Of a stretch of DNA of 64,000 nucleotides, positions 1-7,735 are shown piece by piece. This stretch comes from Streptomyces kaniharaensis (GTDB lineage: Bacteria; Actinomycetota; Actinomycetes; Streptomycetales; Streptomycetaceae), in contig NZ_WBOF01000001.1 of NCBI RefSeq assembly GCF_009569385.1, positions 5,371,501 to 5,435,500 on the forward strand, given 5' to 3'. The translations under genes and the position numbers were made by a program. How positions within the stretch are numbered: position 1 is the stretch's first letter; each line of letters opens with the position of its first letter. Under the pieces are notes generated by a model that did no database searches, was not told where the DNA came from, and saw only the letters and a program-made list of their open reading frames with translations.

Positions 1-6
1 CCTCGC

Positions 7-762
7 ATGATCGGCCTCGTTCTGGCAGCCGGCGCCGGCCGCCGGCTGCGCCCGTACACCGACACACTGCCCAAGGCGCTGGTGCCGGTCGACGGGGAGC
101 GGACCGTCCTGGACCTCACGCTCGGCAACTTCGCCGAGGTCGGGCTGCGTGAGGCCGCGGTCGTCGTCGGCTACCGCAAGGAGGCCGTGTACGACCGCAA
201 GGCCGCCCTGGAGGGCAAGTACGGCGTCAAGCTCCACCTGGTCGAGAACGACAAGGCCGAGGAGTGGAACAACGCCTACTCCCTGTGGTGCGCCCGCGAC
301 CTCTTCGCCGAGGGCCTGCTGCTGGCCAACGGCGACACCGTCCACCCGGCCTCCGTGCAGCGCACCATGCTGGAGGGCAACCAGCGCCTCACCGAGGCCG
401 GCCGGGCCCCCGGCATCCTGCTCGCCCTCGACACGGTGAAGAAGCTCGCCGACGAGGAGATGAAGGTCGTCGTCGACCCGGCCGCCGGCATGCGCCGCAT
501 CACCAAGCTGATGGACCCGGCCGACGCGACCGGCGAGTACATCGGCGTCACCGTGATCAACCCGTCCGCCGCCGTCGACCTGACCGACGCCCTGCGCGCC
601 ACCTACGAGCGCGACCCGCAGCTGTACTACGAGGACGGCTACCAGGAGATGGTCAACCGGGGCCTGCGGATCGACGTGCAGCCGATCGGCGAGGTGTCCT
701 GGGTCGAGGTCGACAACCACGACGACCTGGCGAAGGCGCGGGAGATCGCGTGCCGGTACTGA
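7..762 (+). CDS. NTP transferase family nucleotidyltransferase
   Basis: A 251-residue protein of the sugar-nucleotidyltransferase fold. The N-terminus carries the activation loop LAAGAGRRLRPYTD followed by LPKAL, the pattern GxGxRLxPxTxxxPKxL that binds the NTP phosphates, and NGDT near residue 100 supplies the expected metal-binding Asp. The family transfers an NMP to a sugar- or alcohol-phosphate. Relatives beside CDP-alcohol phosphotransferases usually make CDP-activated polyols or choline, so a CTP-dependent reaction is my inference; the substrate cannot be read from sequence. It overlaps the following dehydrogenase gene by 13 nt, so the two are probably translationally coupled. It is the first complete gene in the window and may not be the first of its operon. 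Confidence 0.85.
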   Translation: MIGLVLAAGAGRRLRPYTDTLPKALVPVDGERTVLDLTLGNFAEVGLREAAVVVGYRKEAVYDRKAALEGKYGVKLHLVENDKAEEWNNAYSLWCARDLFAEGLLLANGDTVHPASVQRTMLEGNQRLTEAGRAPGILLALDTVKKLADEEMKVVVDPAAGMRRITKLMDPADATGEYIGVTVINPSAAVDLTDALRATYERDPQLYYEDGYQEMVNRGLRIDVQPIGEVSWVEVDNHDDLAKAREIACRY

Positions 763-1811
763 CCCGACTGGTCCCGTCGCCGCTCTTCGTCGAGATCCGC
801 CCGGGCGCGCTGGACGCGCTCGGCGGCATCCTCGCCGACCAGCGGCTGTCGGCCTCGGGCCGGATCGCGGTGGCGATCAGCAACGGCTCCGGCGCCGCGA
901 TGCGCGAGCGCCTGGAGCCGGCCCTGCCCGGCGCCGACTGGTACAACGTGGACGACGGCAGCCTGGACAGCGCGGTGCGCCTGGCCGAGGCGATGCGCGG
1001 CGGGCACTACGACGCGATCGTGGGCCTCGGCGGCGGCAAGATCATCGACGCCGCCAAGTACGCCGCGGCCCGGGTCGGCCTGCCGCTGGTCGCGGTGGCC
1101 ACCAACCTCGCCCACGACGGCATCTGCTCACCGGTCTCCACGCTCGACAACGACGCCGGCCGGGGCTCCTACGGGGTGCCCAGCCCGATCGGCATCGTCG
1201 TCGACCTGGACGTGATCCGGCAGGCCCCGCCGCGCTTCGTGGCGGCCGGCATCGGCGACGTCATCTCCAACATCTCAGCCTGCGCGGACTGGGAGCTGTC
1301 GCACGCGGTCACCGGCGAGCCGGTGGACGGACTGGCTGTGGCGATGGCCCGCTCGGCGGGCGAGAACCTGCTGCGCCACCCCGGGAGCCTCGGGGACCGG
1401 GACCTCCTGACGGCGCTGGCGGAGGCCCTGGTACTGTCCGGCATCGCGATGAACATCGCGGGCAGCACCCGTCCCTCGTCGGGTGCCTGCCACGAGATCT
1501 CGCATGCCCTGGACGTGCTGTATCCCAAGCGGTCCGCCCAGCACGGCGAACAGGTCGGCCTCGGCGCGGCGTTCGCCAGCTTCCTGCGGGGCGAGCGCGA
1601 GCTGACCGGCCTGATCGTGGAGCGCCTGGCGCGCCACGGACTGCCGGTGACCGCCGCTCAGATCGGCTTCACCGAGGCTGAGTTCACCGAAGCGGTGCAC
1701 TACGCTCCAAACACCCGCCCGGGCCGTTTCACCATCCTCGAGCACCTCGACCTCTCCCCCTCAGCAATCAGGGACGCGTACGCCGACTATGTCCAAGCCG
1801 TCAACAGCTGA
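750..1811 (+). CDS. glycerol-1-phosphate dehydrogenase-like (Fe-ADH/AraM family)
   Basis: A 353-residue iron-type alcohol dehydrogenase homologue of the glycerol-1-phosphate dehydrogenase/AraM branch. The NAD-binding GGGKIIDAAK is near residue 90-100. Likely metal ligands are the Asp in GIGDVISN, the His in GACHEISHALD and the His in SAQHGEQVG. Family members reduce dihydroxyacetone phosphate to sn-glycerol-1-phosphate, or act on related polyol phosphates. The start is GTG 750, inside the end of the nucleotidyltransferase gene; the frame stays open upstream but shows no family sequence there. Sitting between a nucleotidyltransferase and a CDP-alcohol phosphotransferase, it probably supplies the alcohol phosphate that is then activated (inference). 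Aromatic or other polyol substrates are not excluded. Confidence 0.8.
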   Translation: MPVLTRLVPSPLFVEIRPGALDALGGILADQRLSASGRIAVAISNGSGAAMRERLEPALPGADWYNVDDGSLDSAVRLAEAMRGGHYDAIVGLGGGKIIDAAKYAAARVGLPLVAVATNLAHDGICSPVSTLDNDAGRGSYGVPSPIGIVVDLDVIRQAPPRFVAAGIGDVISNISACADWELSHAVTGEPVDGLAVAMARSAGENLLRHPGSLGDRDLLTALAEALVLSGIAMNIAGSTRPSSGACHEISHALDVLYPKRSAQHGEQVGLGAAFASFLRGERELTGLIVERLARHGLPVTAAQIGFTEAEFTEAVHYAPNTRPGRFTILEHLDLSPSAIRDAYADYVQAVNS

Positions 1812-2640
1812 CCCCTCCACCGCGGGCGCCGAGCGGCCCCCGGTGGACCTGACCCGCCGGCCCTCGATCGAGGAGCTGCGCGCGGTGATCCACCCCGAGG
1901 GCATGCTCCAGCGCCGCAGCGCCGAGCACTGGGCCGGGCGCCTCTACATGCGGAAGATCTCGCTGCGGATCACCCGCGTGCTCTCCACCATGACGGCGAT
2001 CACGCCCAACGGCCTGACGTACCTGATGATGTTCACCGGCATCCTGGCCGGTGCCGCGCTGGTGGTGCCGGGCCTGACCGGCGCGATCCTCGGCGCCCTG
2101 CTGATCCAGGTCTACCTGCTGCTGGACTGCGTGGACGGCGAGGTGGCCCGCTGGCGCCGGCAGACCTCGCTCACCGGCGTCTACCTGGACCGGGTCGGCC
2201 ACTACATGTCCGAGGCGGCGCTGCTCACCGGCCTCGGCCTGCGCGCCACCGACCTGCTGCACCGCGACGGCCACGGCTCCCACTGGGAGTGGGCCTTCCT
2301 CGGCACGCTGGCCGCGCTCGGCGCGATCCTGATCAAGTCCGAGACGGACCTGGTGGACGTGGCCCGGGCCCGCAGCGGCATGACCGCCGTCGAGGACAGC
2401 GCCTCGGTGCCGCGCTCGTCCTCGGTGGCCAAGGCCCGCCGGGCGGCCTCCTTCCTCAAGTTCCACCGCCTGGTGGGCGCGGTCGAGGCCTCGCTGTTCA
2501 TCCTGGCCGCCGGGATCGCCGACGCCGTCCACGGCGGGCTGACCTTCACCCGCCTCGCGGTGGTCGTGCTGGCCGCGATCGCCATGCTGCAGACCGTGCT
2601 GCACCTGCTCAGCATCGTCCTCTCGAGCAGGCTGCGATGA
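1789..2640 (+). CDS. CDP-alcohol phosphatidyltransferase family protein
   Basis: A 283-residue integral membrane enzyme with several hydrophobic segments (about residues 75-115, 150-180 and 225-280). The family signature D-x2-D-G-x2-A-R-x8-G-x3-D-x3-D is present at D113, D116, G117, A120, R121, G130 and D134, but the last position is His138 instead of Asp. The family moves a phospho-alcohol from a CDP donor to a lipid or polyol acceptor at the membrane. The ATG overlaps the upstream dehydrogenase gene by 23 nt, so the two enzymes are made together. The final Asp is usually regarded as the catalytic base, so the His may mark a distinct subfamily or an altered reaction. Confidence 0.85.
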   Translation: MSKPSTADPSTAGAERPPVDLTRRPSIEELRAVIHPEGMLQRRSAEHWAGRLYMRKISLRITRVLSTMTAITPNGLTYLMMFTGILAGAALVVPGLTGAILGALLIQVYLLLDCVDGEVARWRRQTSLTGVYLDRVGHYMSEAALLTGLGLRATDLLHRDGHGSHWEWAFLGTLAALGAILIKSETDLVDVARARSGMTAVEDSASVPRSSSVAKARRAASFLKFHRLVGAVEASLFILAAGIADAVHGGLTFTRLAVVVLAAIAMLQTVLHLLSIVLSSRLR

Positions 2641-3575
2641 GCGCGGGGAGCGGCGTGAGCGCCGCGCACGGCACGGCCGCGGACACGGTCAACGCGGACA
2701 CGTTCAAGCTGGGCGCCGTCATCATCACCATGGGCAACCGGCCCGAGGAGCTGAACGCCCTGATCGAGTCCGTCCGCGCCCAGGAGGGCCCGACGGTCGA
2801 GCTGGCCGTGGTCGCCAACGGCGCCCCGCTGCCGCCGCTGCCGGAGGGCGTGCGCACCGTCGAGCTGCCGGAGAACCTCGGCATCCCGGGCGGGCGCAAC
2901 GTCGGCATCGAACTGTTCGGCCGCAACGGCCGGGACGTCGACGCCGTCCTCTTCCTGGACGACGACGGGCACCTGCCGCGCACCGACTCGGCCCGCCTGC
3001 TGCGCGAGGCCTTCAGCGCCGATCCGGAGCTGGGCATCGTTTCCTTCCGGATCGCCGACCCCGACACCGGTGTCACCCAGCGCCGGCACGTCCCCCGGCT
3101 GCGCGCCAGCGACCCGCTGCGCTCGTCCCGGGTGACCACCTTCCTGGGCGGCGCCAGCGCCGTGCGCTGCACGGTGTTCGAGCAGGCCGGCCAGCTGCCC
3201 GCCGAGTTCTTCTACGCCCACGAGGAGACCGACCTCGCGTGGCGCGCGCTGGACGCCGGCTGGGCCATCGACTACCGGGCGGACGTCGTGCTGCACCACC
3301 CGACGACCTCACCCGCCCGGCACGCCACGTACTTCCACAACGTGGCCCGGAACAGGGTTTGGCTCGCGCGGCGGAACCTTCCGGCCCTGTTGATGCCTCT
3401 CTATCTGGGAACCTGGTTCCTGCTGACCCTGGCCCGCCGCCCCTCCTCGGAGGCGCTGAAGGCCTGGTGGGGCGGGTTCCGGGCGGGTTGGCGCGAACCC
3501 TCGGGGCCGCGCCGGCCCATGCGATGGCGTACCGTTTGGCGATTGACCAGGCTGGGCCGGCCACCGGTCATCTGA
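2637..3575 (+). CDS. family 2 glycosyltransferase
   Basis: A 312-residue GT-A glycosyltransferase. It starts with a nucleotide-sugar fold (LGAVIITMGNRPEEL, residues 25-39), has the metal-binding DxD-type motif at D108-D110 (LFLDDDG), and carries an acceptor-site ETDLAWR motif near residue 200; a hydrophobic stretch near the C-terminus may anchor it to the membrane. The ATG lies in an ATGA overlap with the CDP-alcohol transferase stop, which decides the start although the frame is open further upstream. It probably adds sugars to the surface polymer made by the neighbouring enzymes (inference from context). Donor and acceptor are unknown. Confidence 0.85.
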   Translation: MSAGSGVSAAHGTAADTVNADTFKLGAVIITMGNRPEELNALIESVRAQEGPTVELAVVANGAPLPPLPEGVRTVELPENLGIPGGRNVGIELFGRNGRDVDAVLFLDDDGHLPRTDSARLLREAFSADPELGIVSFRIADPDTGVTQRRHVPRLRASDPLRSSRVTTFLGGASAVRCTVFEQAGQLPAEFFYAHEETDLAWRALDAGWAIDYRADVVLHHPTTSPARHATYFHNVARNRVWLARRNLPALLMPLYLGTWFLLTLARRPSSEALKAWWGGFRAGWREPSGPRRPMRWRTVWRLTRLGRPPVI

Positions 3576-3594
3576 TCGAATGATCGATCGCTGC

Positions 3595-3616
3595 GGCCGG
3601 TGACCACACACCGGCC
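3595..3616 (+). terminator. hairpin after glycosyltransferase gene
   Basis: Arms GGCCGGTG and CACCGGCC enclose a 6-nt loop 20 nt after the glycosyltransferase stop, without a T tract. It may separate the biosynthetic genes from the ABC transporter pair, whose promoter would then lie in the next 90 nt. Confidence 0.35.
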
Positions 3617-3711
3617 GGACTCTCCCGTGATCCCAGTGGATCCCCATCGGCGCAAGGCCGGCGGACCCCCGCCGACCGGCCGCCCCGACCGATCCCGCGT
3701 GAAGGACGAAT

Positions 3712-4653
3712 GTGTCGACAGTGAGTGAACCCGTCAGCCTCTCAGCCCCCAGGGGGGCGGACGCGGGCCTGACCCCCAAGCAGCTTGCGGACAAGTACGG
3801 TCTGTCGGTGAGCGGCGCCCGGCCCGGTCTGTTCGCCTACACCAAGCAGCTCTGGGCCCGGCGCCACTTCATCTGGGCCTTCGCCACCGCCCGCCTGGTG
3901 GCCCAGTACACCGACGCCAAGCTCGGGCAGCTGTGGCAGGTCGTGACCCCGCTGCTCAACTGCGCCGTGTTCTACCTGGTCTTCGGCGTGATCCTGGCGA
4001 GCAAGCAGGGCTTCCCGGGCAACACCTACATCGCCTGGCTCTGCATCGGCGTCTTCGTCTTCCAGTTCACCCAGAACGCGGTGCAGTCCGGCACCCGGGC
4101 GATCTCCGACAACCTCGGCCTGATCCGGGCGCTGCACTTCCCCCGCGCCAGCCTGCCGATCGCCTTCACCGTGATCCAGCTCCAGCAGCTGCTGATCTCG
4201 ATGGTCGTGCTGGTCATCACCGTGCTGGCCGCCGGCATCACCCCGGGCAAGACCTGGCTGCTGATCCTCCCGGCGCTGCTCCTGCAGACCATGTTCAACA
4301 CCGGCGTCTCCCTGGTCTTCGCCCGGATCGGCTCCAAGACCAGTGACATCTCCCAGCTGATCCCCTTCGTGATGCGGGCCTGGATGTTCCTGTCCGGCGT
4401 GATGTTCAGCATCCAGGACAAGATCCAGACCTGGCCGCACTACATCCAGACGCTGATGGCCCTCAACCCGGCCTCGGTCTACATGGACCTGCTCCGGCAC
4501 GCCTTCGCGCCGATCATCTACAACAAGCACCAGCCCGTGCACCAGACCCTGCCGCCGCACCAGTGGACGTACGGCATCGCCTGGGCGGTCGGGATGTTCG
4601 TCATCGGATACGTCTTCTTCTGGAAGGCCGAGGAGGAGTACGGCCGTGGCTGA
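3712..4653 (+). CDS. ABC-2 type polysaccharide/polyol-phosphate export permease
   Basis: A 313-residue membrane protein of the TagG/Wzm type: a cytoplasmic N-terminus of about 60 residues, then some six hydrophobic segments, with WKAEEEYGRG at the very C-terminus. Such permeases form the channel for a lipid-linked polymer such as teichoic acid or O-antigen. The start is GTG 3712, preceded by GAAGGA five nt upstream; the nearby ATG at 3710 is in another frame and stops at once. It overlaps the ATPase gene by 8 nt, so the pair is one transporter. Context points to export of the polymer built by the four preceding genes (inference). Confidence 0.88.
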   Translation: MSTVSEPVSLSAPRGADAGLTPKQLADKYGLSVSGARPGLFAYTKQLWARRHFIWAFATARLVAQYTDAKLGQLWQVVTPLLNCAVFYLVFGVILASKQGFPGNTYIAWLCIGVFVFQFTQNAVQSGTRAISDNLGLIRALHFPRASLPIAFTVIQLQQLLISMVVLVITVLAAGITPGKTWLLILPALLLQTMFNTGVSLVFARIGSKTSDISQLIPFVMRAWMFLSGVMFSIQDKIQTWPHYIQTLMALNPASVYMDLLRHAFAPIIYNKHQPVHQTLPPHQWTYGIAWAVGMFVIGYVFFWKAEEEYGRG

Positions 4654-5455
4654 CACCGACCTGAGCAAGCGCGACGCCGTCCCCGCCGTGAAGGTGGCCC
4701 GCGAGCCCACCGTCGTCGTCGACGACGTGCACATCGTCTACCGGGTGCACGGCGCCGGCTCCGGCAAGGGCAGCGCCACCTCGGCGATAAGCCGCATCAT
4801 CAGCCGCAAGCGCGCGGCCGGCGTGCGCGAGGTGCACGCCGTGAAGGGCATCAGCTTCACCGCCTACAAGGGTGAGGCCATCGGCCTGATCGGCTCCAAC
4901 GGCTCCGGCAAGTCGACCATGCTGGCCGCCATCGCGGGCCTGCTGCCGACCGAGCGGGGCGGCATCTACACCAACGGCCAGCCCTCGCTGCTGGGCGTCA
5001 ACGCGGCCCTGATGAACGAGCTCACCGGTGAGCGCAACGTCATCCTCGGCTGCCTGGCGATGGGCATGACCCCGGCCCAGGTGAAGGAGCGCTACCAGGA
5101 GATCGTCGACTTCTCCGGCATCAACGACAAGGGCGACTTCATCTCCCTGCCGATGCGCACCTACTCCTCCGGCATGGGCGCCCGCCTGCGCTTCTCGATC
5201 GCCGCCGCCAAGACCCACGACGTGCTGCTGATCGACGAGGCCCTGGCCACCGGTGACCAGGCCTTCCAGCAGCGCAGCAAGCGGCGCATCGACGAGCTGC
5301 GCGGCTCCGCCGGTACGGTCTTCCTGGTCAGCCACGACAACAACTCGATCCGCGAGGTCTGCGAGCGGACCATCTGGATCGAGGCCGGTGAGCTGGTCAT
5401 GGACGGTCCGACCGACGAGGTCGTCGGCCGTTACGAGCGCGGCGAGCGCCCGTAG
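4646..5455 (+). CDS. ABC transporter ATPase, TagH/Wzt-like
   Basis: A 269-residue nucleotide-binding subunit. Walker A is GSNGSGKST (K89), the signature is the short YSSGM (173-177) typical of polysaccharide exporters, and Walker B is LLIDE (D197, E198). It lacks the long C-terminal substrate-recognition domain of some Wzt proteins. With the preceding permease it should drive ATP-dependent export of a surface glycopolymer. It starts at GTG inside the permease gene. A strong hairpin follows the stop and ends the operon. Confidence 0.9.
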   Translation: MADTDLSKRDAVPAVKVAREPTVVVDDVHIVYRVHGAGSGKGSATSAISRIISRKRAAGVREVHAVKGISFTAYKGEAIGLIGSNGSGKSTMLAAIAGLLPTERGGIYTNGQPSLLGVNAALMNELTGERNVILGCLAMGMTPAQVKERYQEIVDFSGINDKGDFISLPMRTYSSGMGARLRFSIAAAKTHDVLLIDEALATGDQAFQQRSKRRIDELRGSAGTVFLVSHDNNSIREVCERTIWIEAGELVMDGPTDEVVGRYERGERP

Positions 5456-5470
5456 TACCCAGGCACCCAG

Positions 5471-5505
5471 GGGGCCGGTTCCGGGGAGTTTCCGGAACCG
5501 GCCCC
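5471..5505 (+). terminator. intrinsic terminator-like hairpin
   Basis: A perfect 14-bp inverted repeat (arms GGGGCCGGTTCCGG and CCGGAACCGGCCCC) with a 7-nt loop lies 16 nt after the ATPase stop. There is no U tract, as is usual in streptomycetes. It separates the export operon from the hopanoid operon. Confidence 0.8.
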
Positions 5506-5728
5506 GCTGCGTGTCCCGGTTCGTCGTGCACCCCCGCCGGTACCCCGGGTGGCCTGCCGCCGGCGGGGTGAGCGCCCCGTGCGCCGGGCGGGGCGCCCTT
5601 CTCCGGCGCGGCCCGTGGTGTCAGGCTGTATGGGCGGGGGCGGTGTGCCGGATGTGTCGCCCGTGCTCGGACGCGTGTCCGAGTCGGGCCGTTGATGCCC
5701 ATCGGTGTAGAACGGGGGAGTGACAGCA

Positions 5729-6709
5729 GTGTCGGCTTCGGCCCAGCCCAGCAGTGAGCCAGTGGACCGTTCATCGGGGGTGACGCTGGACAAGGCGAGT
5801 GCGGAGAACTTCCCGGTCGCCCCCTTCTTCCTGCCCGCCGCCTGGCGCGGCGACCTGATGGCGGTCTACGGCTTCGCCCGGCTGGTCGACGACGCCGGCG
5901 ACGGCGACCTGGCCGACCCGGTCGGCACCGCCCGCCTGCTCGGCGTCGACGCCGAGCTCCCCACCACCCTTTCGGCCCAGTCCGGCCCGCCCGCTCCGGA
6001 GGAGGTCGCCTTCCGCCTGGCGCTGCTCGACGGGCTGGAGCGCGACCTCGACCGGGTGTTCGAGGCGGCGCTTCACCCGGACACCGCCGACCGCCCGCGC
6101 CACCCGCTGATGCACCCGCTGGTCCCGCTGGTCGACAGGCACGGGCTCACCCCGGAGCCGTTCCGCCGGCTCATCGAGGCCAACCGGGTGGACCAGACCA
6201 TCGCCCGCTACGCCACCTACGACGACCTGGTCGGCTACTGCACGCTCTCCGCCGATCCGGTCGGCCGCCTGGTGCTCGCCATCGCCGGTGTCGCCACCCC
6301 CGAACGGATCGAGCTCTCCGACGCGATCTGCACCGCCCTCCAGCTGGTCGAACACCTGCAGGACATCGCCGAGGACCTGGCCCGCGGCCGGATCTACCTG
6401 CCGGCCGAGGACCTCGAACGCTTCGGCGTCACCGAGGCCGACCTCGCCGCCCCCTCCGCGAGCGGCCCGGTCCGCGAGCTGATCGCGTACGAGGCGGAGC
6501 GTGCCCGCACCCTGCTCGACCGCGGTGCGCCGCTGGTGGGTACGGTTCGGGGGAGGCTTCGACTGCTCCTGGCGGGATTCACCGCAGGCGGATACGCGGC
6601 CCTGGCGGCCGTCGAGGACGCCGGGTACGACGTTCTCGCCCAGCAGGCGAAGCCGCACAAGCGCCGCCTCGCAGCGAAGGCGGCGGCCATCTTCGCGAAG
6701 GGAAGGTGA
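5729..6709 (+). CDS. hpnC: squalene synthase HpnC (hydroxysqualene-forming)
   Basis: About 326 residues of the trans-isoprenyl diphosphate synthase (squalene/phytoene synthase) fold. The first Asp-rich motif is FARLVDDAGDGD; the second is the HpnC-type VEHLQDIAEDLARGR. In bacteria lacking a one-step squalene synthase, HpnD makes presqualene diphosphate from two farnesyl diphosphates, HpnC converts it to hydroxysqualene and HpnE reduces that to squalene. I chose GTG 5729 because GGGGGAG ends 8 nt before it; GTG 5720 (three codons longer) would overlap that Shine-Dalgarno sequence. It is the first gene of the hopanoid operon and overlaps hpnD by 4 nt. Confidence 0.9.
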   Translation: MSASAQPSSEPVDRSSGVTLDKASAENFPVAPFFLPAAWRGDLMAVYGFARLVDDAGDGDLADPVGTARLLGVDAELPTTLSAQSGPPAPEEVAFRLALLDGLERDLDRVFEAALHPDTADRPRHPLMHPLVPLVDRHGLTPEPFRRLIEANRVDQTIARYATYDDLVGYCTLSADPVGRLVLAIAGVATPERIELSDAICTALQLVEHLQDIAEDLARGRIYLPAEDLERFGVTEADLAAPSASGPVRELIAYEAERARTLLDRGAPLVGTVRGRLRLLLAGFTAGGYAALAAVEDAGYDVLAQQAKPHKRRLAAKAAAIFAKGR

Positions 6710-7608
6710 ACGCCCGAGTGGCGGCATCACCACTGGCGTCGGCCCAGGTCATGGCGGCGTACCGGTACTGCGAGGCAGTCACCGGGCTGCAGGCGCGCAA
6801 CTTCAGCTACGGCATCCGCCTGCTGCCCGAGCCGAAGCGGCTGGCCATGTCAGCCCTGTACGCCCTGGCCCGCCGGGTGGACGACATCGGCGACGGGGAC
6901 CTGCCCGCCGACCGCAAGGCGGAGGCGCTGCTGCGCACCCGGGAACTGCTGGACGGGATCCGCGCCGGCGCGGTCGCCGAGGACGACACCGACCCGATCA
7001 AGGTCGCCCTGGCGGACGCGGCCCGGCGCTTCCCGATCCCGCTCGGCGGCTTCGACGAGCTGATCGACGGCGTCGAGATGGACCTCAAGGGCGCCGAGTA
7101 CCAGACGTATGAGGAGCTGAAGGTCTACTGCCGGTGCGTGGCCGGCGCGATCGGCCGGCTCTCGCTCGGCGTGTACGGCTGCGACGACCCGGAGCGCGGG
7201 GCGCAGTACGCCGACACCCTGGGCCTGGCTCTCCAGCTCACCAACATCCTGCGCGACCTGCGCGAGGACGCCCTGAACGGCCGCACCTACCTGCCCGGCG
7301 AGGACCTGGTCCGATTCGGCTGCCAGCAGGGCTTCGCGCAGCCGCTGCCGCCCGCCGGTGCCGACTTCACCGGCCTGGTGGCCTTCGAGGCCGCCCGCGC
7401 CCAGGCCGCGTTCGAGGAGGGCCTGCGACTGCTGCCGATGCTCGACCGCCGCAGCCGGGCCTGCACCGCCGCGATGGCGGGCATCTACCACCGGCTGCTC
7501 GGCCGGATCGCCGCCGACCCCGAGTCGGTGCTGCGCGGCCGGGTCTCGCTGCCGGGCTGGGAGAAGGCGTACGTGGCGCTTTCCGGGCTCGCCGGGGGGC
7601 GTTCTTGA
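6706..7608 (+). CDS. hpnD: presqualene diphosphate synthase HpnD
   Basis: A 300-residue squalene/phytoene synthase family protein. The substrate-binding Asp-rich motifs are ALARRVDDIGDGD and LTNILRDLREDALNGR, the second matching the HpnD rather than the HpnC form. It should condense two farnesyl diphosphates to presqualene diphosphate on the membrane face. GTG 6706 forms a GTGA overlap with the hpnC stop; GTG 6718, 12 nt downstream and better spaced from GGAAGG, is an alternative start. Followed by hpnE after 127 nt. Confidence 0.9.
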   Translation: MNARVAASPLASAQVMAAYRYCEAVTGLQARNFSYGIRLLPEPKRLAMSALYALARRVDDIGDGDLPADRKAEALLRTRELLDGIRAGAVAEDDTDPIKVALADAARRFPIPLGGFDELIDGVEMDLKGAEYQTYEELKVYCRCVAGAIGRLSLGVYGCDDPERGAQYADTLGLALQLTNILRDLREDALNGRTYLPGEDLVRFGCQQGFAQPLPPAGADFTGLVAFEAARAQAAFEEGLRLLPMLDRRSRACTAAMAGIYHRLLGRIAADPESVLRGRVSLPGWEKAYVALSGLAGGRS

Positions 7609-7735
7609 TTCTCGCCGCGCTTCTGTCACGCTGTGTCAGCGGTGAATCACTTATGGGTAGAGCCGTGCTGTCGACGACCGTGCTGATCACAGCAGCCGCC
7701 GCCGGGCGGTCCAGCGACTGCGAGGGGGAGGGCCG

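Noticed and set aside
5690..5714. hpnC promoter from TTGATG and TAGAAC
   Set aside because: Spacing of only 10 nt between the boxes; not a credible sigma70-type promoter.
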